Source: JACKCP01 sp051744925
GTDB taxonomy: Bacteria; Desulfobacterota; Desulfobacteria; Desulfobacterales; JACKCP01
Direction of reading: 5' to 3'
DNA: 12,355 nt
Assembly (NCBI GenBank): GCA_051744925.1
Contig: JBNJDM010000065.1
Span: 1 to 12,355 of the forward strand
Part shown: positions 1 to 5,670 of the stretch, piece after piece
How the letters are laid out: every line of letters starts with the position of its first letter
How positions within the stretch are numbered: the stretch's first letter is position 1
The notes under the pieces: generated by a model
What the model was told of the DNA's origin: nothing
The model's database searches: none
What the model saw: the letters and a program-made list of their open reading frames with translations, nothing else
Made by a program: the position numbers and the translations under genes

Positions 1-183
1 GGCGGAGAAGGTGCTGCAAAAGCAGCTACCATGGCTGAGGGGATATCTCAAGCCCTTGTTACTACACAGATAGGACTTGCAATTGCTCTTCCTCTTATGG
101 TTTTTCACCATTTTTATGAGCAAAGAGTAGAAAAATTTATTTTTGATATGGATGAAAAAAAGAATATTTTTATGAATTCATAA
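1..183 (+). CDS. Large ExbB/TtpC-like proton-channel protein, C-terminal fragment (5' end outside window)
   Basis: Frame 1 is open from the first base and ends at TAA 181-183, giving 60 residues. It is the C-terminal part of a MotA/TolQ/ExbB-family protein: the segment MAEGISQALVTTQIGLAIAL is the conserved last transmembrane helix, with the paired Thr that lines the ExbB channel, and a charged cytoplasmic tail follows. A very similar segment (MAEGIGKALTTTQIGLVIAI) recurs in the next gene, so two ExbB-family proteins lie in tandem. In TonB2-type operons the first ExbB-like gene usually encodes TtpC, a protein of about 450 residues with a periplasmic N-terminal region. I infer that identity from gene order; the fragment itself shows only the channel domain. 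It would sit in the inner membrane and help energise TonB. The tail is short and ends in a weakly conserved FMNS. Confidence 0.85.
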   Translation, partial: GGEGAAKAATMAEGISQALVTTQIGLAIALPLMVFHHFYEQRVEKFIFDMDEKKNIFMNS

Positions 184-229
184 TTAGTATAAAACCGGAA
201 CTTTCGTTCAGCAAATAATTCGGATCATC

Positions 230-1045
230 ATGAACTTTTTGATAAAATTTCACAATTCAGCCGGTATTTACTTCTATTTTCTGTTTTTTGTGTCCTTTTT
301 TATGTGGTCATATATATTTTATATTTATTTTCACCTTAAAACAAAGACCTCATTAAAATCGGATTATATTCAGAAAAGTTTTTTGAAAAAATTAAATACT
401 GTTTTTTTCCTTGCAGGAATTGCTCCTTTGGCAGGGCTTCTTGGAACAGTTGAAGGAATAATTGATATATTTTCCGGAATAGGAAAAACCCAAAGCATAA
501 ACGCAGATGTTATGGCTGAAGGTATTGGAAAGGCCCTTACAACCACACAGATCGGTCTTGTAATAGCTATCCCGGGCCTTGCGGCAGGTAATTTTATAAA
601 GGAAAAATATTGTTTTAATGACAAATGGAATATTAAAAAGGAAAAAAAGATGAGATATAAAAGAAGGGAAAAAAATATTGTAAATGATCTGAATATTACA
701 CCTCTTCTTGATATGGTTTTTATTCTTTTGATATTTTTTGTGGTAACCTCAAGTTTTATAACAAGCAAGGCTGTTGACATCAGTCTGCCAAAGGCTTCTA
801 CAGGAAGCAGTGCTTCTGAAAATGCACGTTTTATATCTATAAACAAAACTGGCGAACTTTTTCTAAACAATGAAAAGACCGGTTTTGAGCAAATGAAAGA
901 TAATCTCAGTGAGTTAACCGGTAAAACTGTTATTGTTACTCCTGATAAAGAAGTACCCTCAGGCAGGCTCATAGAGGTTATAGATTTTTTAAGAAGTAAT
1001 AATATAACCCAAATAGCTGTTTCAGTTGAAGACGATGAAAAATAG
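230..1045 (+). CDS. ExbB-ExbD in-frame fused open frame (small ExbB joined to ExbD)
   Basis: This 271-codon frame holds two proteins that are normally separate. Residues 1-140 are a short ExbB: helix 1 at about 12-34, a cytoplasmic loop of only about 20 residues, helix 2 at about 57-80 (AGIAPLAGLLGTVEGIIDIF) and helix 3 at about 104-124 with the TTTQIG channel motif. Residues 141-271 are a full ExbD: a basic N-terminus, then NITPLLDMVFILLIFFVVT with Asp161 as the proton-carrying residue (Asp25 of E. coli ExbD), and a periplasmic domain. Together they would form the inner-membrane motor that powers TonB. The start at 230 is the only ATG after the in-frame stop at 185-187, and its ribosome-binding site is weak. 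ExbB and ExbD normally assemble 5:2, so a strict 1:1 fusion is odd. The alternatives are a separate ExbD from the internal start, recoding, or a homopolymer error near 642-648. Confidence 0.85.
   Translation: MNFLIKFHNSAGIYFYFLFFVSFFMWSYIFYIYFHLKTKTSLKSDYIQKSFLKKLNTVFFLAGIAPLAGLLGTVEGIIDIFSGIGKTQSINADVMAEGIGKALTTTQIGLVIAIPGLAAGNFIKEKYCFNDKWNIKKEKKMRYKRREKNIVNDLNITPLLDMVFILLIFFVVTSSFITSKAVDISLPKASTGSSASENARFISINKTGELFLNNEKTGFEQMKDNLSELTGKTVIVTPDKEVPSGRLIEVIDFLRSNNITQIAVSVEDDEK
638..642 (+). promoter_or_regulatory. Ribosome-binding site for internal exbD start
   Basis: AAGGA lies 7 bases before the ATG at 650 and is a better Shine-Dalgarno match than the one in front of the upstream exbB start. 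It lies inside the open exbB frame. Its retention suggests that ExbD can be translated on its own although no stop codon separates it from ExbB. Confidence 0.6.
643..649 (+). other. A-AAA-AAG heptamer at the exbB-exbD joint (candidate slip site)
   Basis: The A7G run at 642-649 contains the heptamer A AAA AAG, with AAA (644-646) and AAG (647-649) as zero-frame codons. This is the phase used by the E. coli dnaX -1 frameshift site. A -1 slip would meet TAA at 658-660 after three codons and release ExbB. A +1 shift, or one fewer A in the DNA, would meet TGA at 651-653 and give a classic ATGA overlap with exbD. I see no strong downstream stem-loop. The SD-like AAGGA directly abuts the heptamer, closer than the roughly 10 bases in dnaX. 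Such A runs are frequent in this AT-rich window, so chance is quite possible. Confidence 0.3.
650..1045 (+). CDS. exbD: ExbD biopolymer transport protein (internal start inside the fused frame)
   Basis: This is the ExbD part of the fused frame, read from the internal ATG with AAGGA seven bases upstream. The resulting 131-residue protein has the normal ExbD length and layout: a short basic cytoplasmic N-terminus (MRYKRREKN), one transmembrane helix containing the essential Asp (Asp21 in this numbering, within ITPLLDMVF), and a periplasmic domain ending in IAVSVEDDEK. ExbD dimers sit inside the ExbB pentamer, couple proton flow to TonB motion, and touch TonB in the periplasm. The stop at 1043-1045 overlaps the tonB start at 1035 by 11 bases, so the two are probably translationally coupled. 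Whether this product is made as well as, or instead of, the fusion cannot be decided from the sequence. Confidence 0.7.
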   Translation: MRYKRREKNIVNDLNITPLLDMVFILLIFFVVTSSFITSKAVDISLPKASTGSSASENARFISINKTGELFLNNEKTGFEQMKDNLSELTGKTVIVTPDKEVPSGRLIEVIDFLRSNNITQIAVSVEDDEK

Positions 1046-1733
1046 ATTTATATTTTTTCTTTCAGCGTTATTAGGTTTTTTTGTTTCAGTTATTATATTT
1101 ATGCTTATTTCATTTCTTGTTCCTGAAACCGAAAAAAGAAAAATATCTTCTGACAGCGGTACAAAGCTTTTTATGGCAAATCTTGAAAAATCAGAAAAAC
1201 CTGAAACCAGTACAGAACCCGAAAAAACAAACATAAAAGAGTATAATTTAAAAAATTTTGTATTGGAAAAAGAGTCGTCTTTGTCCACAAAATCACAACA
1301 AAAGTACTTTAAGGATAAAGACTTGCAAAATGAAAAAACCGATGATTTTGAAAACCTTCTTAAAAAGACAAAAATCAGCAAAAACCGGTTTGAGCATAAA
1401 AAAAGCTCTGTTGAAAATAAAAGTAAAAAAACCGGAGTATACAAAGCCTCTGATACAGACAGCCCCCCTTTTGTAATTGAAAGTACAAGGCCGGAGTTTC
1501 CTGTTTCAGCTAAAAGAATGGGGATAAAAGAAGGAAAAATAGTGCTAAGATTTGTAGTAGACAAAAACGGAAAAGCAAAAAATATAGAAGTTGAATCTTC
1601 AACACATGATAAAATTTTTGAAGAAAGTGCAGTTAAAGCTTTAAAAAAATGGAGATTTTCTCCTGGTGAAAAAAACGGGGAAAAAGTGTCAACATTGGTA
1701 TATCTTCCGGTGAGATATGTATATAAGGATTAG
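1035..1733 (+). CDS. tonB: TonB energy-transducing protein (TonB2-type)
   Basis: This 232-residue protein has one N-terminal membrane helix (about residues 5-29), a long charged periplasmic spacer and a C-terminal TonB domain from about Pro153 (PEFPVSAKRMG, then VVDKNGKAKNIEVESS and ALKKWRFSPG). The domain ends in a strand-rich PVRYVYKD. It would span the periplasm and pull on the TonB box of an outer-membrane receptor. I chose ATG 1035 over TTG 1026 because it fits the usual MKxR start and is the better codon. It overlaps exbD by 11 bases. The spacer is rich in Lys, Glu and Ser and lacks the Pro-Lys/Pro-Glu repeats of E. coli TonB. The helix contains evenly spaced Ser10, Ser18 and Ser26 but no His equivalent to His20 of E. 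coli TonB. Confidence 0.92.
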   Translation: MKNRFIFFLSALLGFFVSVIIFMLISFLVPETEKRKISSDSGTKLFMANLEKSEKPETSTEPEKTNIKEYNLKNFVLEKESSLSTKSQQKYFKDKDLQNEKTDDFENLLKKTKISKNRFEHKKSSVENKSKKTGVYKASDTDSPPFVIESTRPEFPVSAKRMGIKEGKIVLRFVVDKNGKAKNIEVESSTHDKIFEESAVKALKKWRFSPGEKNGEKVSTLVYLPVRYVYKD

Positions 1734-2781
1734 TTTATTTATTTTTATTTTCCTGTTTGTGCCTGTTTCAGGATTTTCAGACTTTGAAAAGGCTGTAAAT
1801 TTTGCTGAAAAAGGGCAAACTGAAAAAGCTTATGAAATTATAAGAAACAATAAGTTTTCAAAAGAGCAAAAAGCTTTTGTATATTTTAAGTCAGGAGAGA
1901 GTCTTTTTTTAAAAAAAGATTATAAAAAAGCTCTTTTTTATTTTCAAAAAGCAGAAGGCTTTGAAGAAAAACAAAACCTTACATGGAACAAAGGGCTTTG
2001 TTATTACGGTTTAAAAAATTATAAAAAAGCCTCTTTTTATTTAAGCAGGCATCTTGATAAAAAAAACAGTGAAAATGAAATTTTAACAGCAGCAAGAGCT
2101 TTTTATCTTAATAAAGATTATGAAAAAGCCCTTGAAGTACTTGATATAAAAGAATTTGAAAAAAAAATAGAAGAAAAATCTCTTTTAAAAATTAATATAT
2201 ATTTTACCTCAAAAGACTATGAAAAGTCTTTAAATCTAAGCCAAAACCTGTTTAAAAAAAATCCCGAAAATAGAAAATATCTTGAATACATTGTAAAAAC
2301 TAAGAAAAAGCTTGGTAAAAATAATCAATACGATAAATACATGCTTATGCTTATAAATCAGAATTGCAAATCTCTTTTTTCATTTTTAAATAACAGAAAT
2401 GCTTTTTTATTAAGCGGATTTTATTTGGATCATTTTTGTAAAGACAGCAAAATATATGAAGCTGCATTATCTTTTTATAAAAATGCTCATTACACTAAAT
2501 CTCTTGAGGTAATAGAAAAAAGCAAAGAAAAAAATTATAAGCTTTCTTTGCTTAAAGGAAAAATTTATTTTATTAATGGAGAGTTTGAAAAAGCAGGTAA
2601 TATATTTTTAAATGCTTTAGAATATGGTGAAAATACAACAGAACTCTTTTTTTATGCAGGAGAGGCCTTTTTTATGTCAGATATGCATGAAAAGGCGGCT
2701 AAATGCTTTAAGTCTGTTGTACAAAAAGATTCTCCATATTTTAAAGAAGCTGAAAAAATGCTTGAAATCATTGAAAACTGA
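1717..2781 (+). CDS. Secreted tetratricopeptide-repeat protein of the TonB2-type operon
   Basis: This 354-residue protein begins with a signal peptide (hydrophobic residues about 4-19, probable cleavage after Gly-Phe-Ser 21, before DFEKA). The rest is helical repeat. TPR-like units are visible around 22-80 (DYKKALFYFQKAE), 88-115 (NYKKASFYL), 125-195 (DYEKALEVLD, DYEKSLNL) and 275-350 (GEFEKAGNIFLNALEYG, MHEKAAKCFKSVV). The start at 1717 overlaps tonB by 17 bases and has GGTGAG just upstream. A TPR protein directly after tonB is typical of TonB2 operons; in Vibrio the equivalent is TtpB, and elsewhere such proteins appear as TonB-system TPR partners. I infer a periplasmic scaffold role from position, since TPRs only imply protein binding. 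The gene is extremely A+T- and Lys-rich, more so than the genes downstream. Confidence 0.85.
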   Translation: MYIRISLFIFIFLFVPVSGFSDFEKAVNFAEKGQTEKAYEIIRNNKFSKEQKAFVYFKSGESLFLKKDYKKALFYFQKAEGFEEKQNLTWNKGLCYYGLKNYKKASFYLSRHLDKKNSENEILTAARAFYLNKDYEKALEVLDIKEFEKKIEEKSLLKINIYFTSKDYEKSLNLSQNLFKKNPENRKYLEYIVKTKKKLGKNNQYDKYMLMLINQNCKSLFSFLNNRNAFLLSGFYLDHFCKDSKIYEAALSFYKNAHYTKSLEVIEKSKEKNYKLSLLKGKIYFINGEFEKAGNIFLNALEYGENTTELFFYAGEAFFMSDMHEKAAKCFKSVVQKDSPYFKEAEKMLEIIEN

Positions 2782-2852
2782 ACATATTGGTTTCAAACCG
2801 AAATAAAACTGACTCAAAAGCTGAGACTTTTGTTATAAATAAGGGATTGTAT
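2782..2852 (+). promoter_or_regulatory. Intergenic gap with two small inverted repeats before the peptidase gene
   Basis: This is the longest clear gap between rightward genes after position 230. It holds a dyad GGTTT-C-AAACC (2789-2799) and a second one, CAAAAG-CTGAGA-CTTTTG (2815-2832), followed by TTATAAAT. The second could be a weak stem-loop, and the first looks more like an operator half-site pair. Either could separate expression of the TonB operon from the peptidase-yej genes. Both stems are short, so chance is possible. AAGGG at 2841-2845 is the ribosome-binding site for the ATG at 2853. Confidence 0.3.
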
Positions 2853-5657
2853 ATGAAAAAAATTATTTTATTTTTTGCACTTTTTTTAACAGCTACAGGA
2901 TGTTTTGCTGAAAAAAGACTTGAGTGGCCTGATTTAAAAACAGATCTTCCTTTTGATGAAACAATAAAGACTTCCAGCTTAAAAAACGGCTTCAGGTACA
3001 TGATAAAAAAGAATACAACACCTGAAAAAAGGGCTGCTGTATATCTTGGAATTATGGCAGGATCAATATACGAAGAAGATCATGAAAGAGGGGTTGCACA
3101 CTTTCTTGAACATATGGTTTTTAACGGTACAAAAAATTTTGAGCCGGGAGAACTTGTAAAATACTTCCAGGAAATAGGGATGGCTTTTGGCGCAGATACC
3201 AATGCTCACACAGGTTTTGATGAAACAGTATATAAAATTTATCTTCCTGAAGGTAAACAAGAAGATTTAAAGGATGCTTTTACAGTTCTAAAGGATTTTG
3301 CAGTTAATGCAATTATTTCCCAAAAAGAGGTGGACAAGGAAAGAAAGGTTATACTTTCTGAAATGTCTGCAAGAGATTCAGCTTCATACAGAACAAGGGT
3401 TGAGCTTTATAAATTTTTGTTTGACGGTCTTATTTTGCCGGACAGATTTCCCATTGGCACAAAGGAAGTTGTAAAAAAGGCTGATTCTGAGCTCATAAAA
3501 AAATATTACAAAGATTTTTATGTGCCTGAAAGAATGGTTCTGGCTGTAACAGGTGATGTAGATACAAAAAAAACAGATGAATTAATTAAGGATTTTTTTT
3601 CTGATATAAAAAAAAGCAGCAAAGAAGAAAATATACCTGACTTTGGAAGCCTTAAGCACAAAAAGGGTATTAAAACCTTTTCCCACCATGAAAAAGAGGC
3701 TGGTTCAACTGAAGTTTCAGTAAGCTATATCAGGGATACAGGTTTTGAAACAAGTGATTTTGAATATGAAGCAAAATGGCTTAAAAGGTATATGGTTTCA
3801 CAGATTTTAAACTACAGGTTAAGTGCTCTTCTTGAAACAGGTGATGTATCCTATGAATCAGCCAGAAGCTTTTCATTTCCTTTTCTTAAAAAAGTTATGT
3901 GGTCGCATCTGAGCGCTGAAACTGCTCCTGAAAACTGGGATAAAACCCTTGAAACTGTTCTTATAGAACTTAAAAAGATAAGTCTTTACGGTTTTAAAAA
4001 GAGTGAAGTTCAAAGAGTCAAAAATGAAATTTTAAAAATGCTTGAAAAAAAGGCTGAATCTGCAGATACAAGGGATACAAAAAGTCTTGCTGCACAAATG
4101 ATAAAAAACGCTATGAACGGAGATACTATTGTTTCTCCTGAAGATGAGAAAAAAATATTTTCTCCGTTTGTAAAAAATCTTGATAAATCAGACCTGGATA
4201 AAGCTTTTAGAAAATCCTGGAGTCTTAACGACCTGTCAGTAGCTGTAACAGGAAACTTTTCGCCTGAAAAAAATATGGAAAAACTGATTAAGGATAAAAC
4301 AGATCTTATTCTTTCAGGCAAAGTTTATAAAGATGATGATAAGAATGGAGGAAGTTTTCCATATCTTGAACCTTTTGAAAAAAAGGCTGAAATAAAAAAT
4401 GAAAAAGAATTTAAAAATCCTGATCTAAAAAGAATTGTTTTAAACAATAATATTTGCATAAATTTTAAAAAAACAGATTTTAAAAAAGATCGGGTTTTGT
4501 TTAAGGCATCTTTTGGCAAAGGTTCAGCTTTTGAACCAAAAGATAAAAAAGGGATAAGTTTTTTAACTCAGAAGATAATAAATATTGGAAAGCTTGATTC
4601 AATAAGTGCTGATGATTTAAAATCTTATTTTTCAGATAAAAATGCTTCACTTGACTTCGGTATTGGTAAACAGAATTTTTACTTAAAAGGGAGTTCCTCA
4701 AAGGAAGATCTGGAAGAATTGTTCAGACTTTTTTATCACTACATAAATGATCCCGGAATAAAAAAATATGCTTATGATCTTGCCTTAAAAAGGATTAAAA
4801 GTTCATATGAAGAAAAGAAAAAATCTGTGGACGGAACTGTTTCTCTTGAAGCACCAGTGTTTTTTTCTGAATCTGACCACAGATTCGGAATGCCTTCTTA
4901 TGAAGAAGCCAAAAAATTGAGTATAAAAGATGTGCGCGAATATGCATTGAAAAATTTTAATCCGGAAAATATGGAAATTTCTATTGTCGGAGATTTTGAT
5001 GAAAATGATGTAAAGCCTTTTGCTTTAAAATATCTGTCTTTTGAAAAAAATAATAATCCGGACGAAGTTAAACCTGAGTCTCCCGATTTTCCCAAAGGAG
5101 ACCAAAAGAAAATAAAAGTAGATACAAAAATTAAATCAGCTTTTGTAATCGCAGGTGTTCACACAGATGACATCTCTCCCGTTGAAAATTCAAGAATATT
5201 AAATATCTGTTCTGAAATAATTAAAGAAAAGCTGAGGGTAAGTATAAGAGAAAACCTTGGAATTTCATATTCTCCTTTTGCCTATCATAATCCTTCAAAA
5301 GTTTATGACGGTTACGGAGGTCTTTTTGCAGGTGTTAAAACAGATCCTGAATATACAGAAAAGGTAAAAAAAGAGATTTTAAAAATAGCATCTGATTTGC
5401 AAAAAAACGGGATTACTGAAGATGAATTTCAAAGAGCATTAAGACCACTTGTAAATTCAGTTAAAACCCAGGTTCAGAAAAACAGTTACTGGCTTAAAAC
5501 AGTACTTGACGGATCATACAAAAATCCTAAGCAACTTGAATGGGCTGAAACTATAGTAAGCGGATATTCTTCTGTTACAAAAAAGGATGTTGAAGAAAAA
5601 ATAAAAAAATATCTGATTGCAGAAAAATTTTCATTTTTAATTGTTGAGTCAAAATAA
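2853..5657 (+). CDS. Periplasmic M16 zinc metallopeptidase, PqqL/FusC-like (934 aa)
   Basis: This is a two-half M16 (pitrilysin) peptidase. A signal peptide (MKKIILFFALFL...) comes first. The catalytic motif HFLEH spans residues 83-87, with His83 and His87 as zinc ligands and Glu86 as the base; the third ligand is probably Glu163 in EVDKERKVILSEM. In the C-terminal half the matching position reads SFLTQ (569-573), so that half is inactive, as in the large members of the family. The RENLGISY segment near 799-806 supplies the conserved Arg and Tyr. The length matches PqqL/FusC enzymes. I chose ATG 2853 because AAGGG lies 7 bases upstream and a signal peptide follows directly; the TTG at 2787 would add 22 unlikely residues. 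It probably cuts imported polypeptides in the periplasm before YejABEF takes up the fragments. The cleavage site is ambiguous: ATGC could be a poor lipobox, or signal peptidase I could cut after CFA. Confidence 0.9.
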   Translation: MKKIILFFALFLTATGCFAEKRLEWPDLKTDLPFDETIKTSSLKNGFRYMIKKNTTPEKRAAVYLGIMAGSIYEEDHERGVAHFLEHMVFNGTKNFEPGELVKYFQEIGMAFGADTNAHTGFDETVYKIYLPEGKQEDLKDAFTVLKDFAVNAIISQKEVDKERKVILSEMSARDSASYRTRVELYKFLFDGLILPDRFPIGTKEVVKKADSELIKKYYKDFYVPERMVLAVTGDVDTKKTDELIKDFFSDIKKSSKEENIPDFGSLKHKKGIKTFSHHEKEAGSTEVSVSYIRDTGFETSDFEYEAKWLKRYMVSQILNYRLSALLETGDVSYESARSFSFPFLKKVMWSHLSAETAPENWDKTLETVLIELKKISLYGFKKSEVQRVKNEILKMLEKKAESADTRDTKSLAAQMIKNAMNGDTIVSPEDEKKIFSPFVKNLDKSDLDKAFRKSWSLNDLSVAVTGNFSPEKNMEKLIKDKTDLILSGKVYKDDDKNGGSFPYLEPFEKKAEIKNEKEFKNPDLKRIVLNNNICINFKKTDFKKDRVLFKASFGKGSAFEPKDKKGISFLTQKIINIGKLDSISADDLKSYFSDKNASLDFGIGKQNFYLKGSSSKEDLEELFRLFYHYINDPGIKKYAYDLALKRIKSSYEEKKKSVDGTVSLEAPVFFSESDHRFGMPSYEEAKKLSIKDVREYALKNFNPENMEISIVGDFDENDVKPFALKYLSFEKNNNPDEVKPESPDFPKGDQKKIKVDTKIKSAFVIAGVHTDDISPVENSRILNICSEIIKEKLRVSIRENLGISYSPFAYHNPSKVYDGYGGLFAGVKTDPEYTEKVKKEILKIASDLQKNGITEDEFQRALRPLVNSVKTQVQKNSYWLKTVLDGSYKNPKQLEWAETIVSGYSSVTKKDVEEKIKKYLIAEKFSFLIVESK

Positions 5658-5670
5658 CCGGAGAAATTAT

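Noticed and set aside
370..972. Long minus-strand open frame opposite exbB-exbD
   Set aside because: It is a shadow of the conserved plus-strand frame, has no recognisable domain, and is not continued by neighbouring genes.
1022..1564. Minus-strand open frame opposite tonB
   Set aside because: It is antisense to a clear TonB; its Phe/Ser-rich translation is what A-rich Lys/Glu codons give when read backward.
1904..1917. T7A7 perfect palindrome inside the TPR gene
   Set aside because: It encodes ordinary Leu-Phe-Leu-Lys-Lys codons in a very A+T-rich gene, with no G/C core for a terminator.
2834..2840. TATAAAT resembling a -10 promoter box before the M16 gene
   Set aside because: It would place the transcript start within the ribosome-binding site at 2841-2845, and no -35 match lies 16-18 bases upstream.
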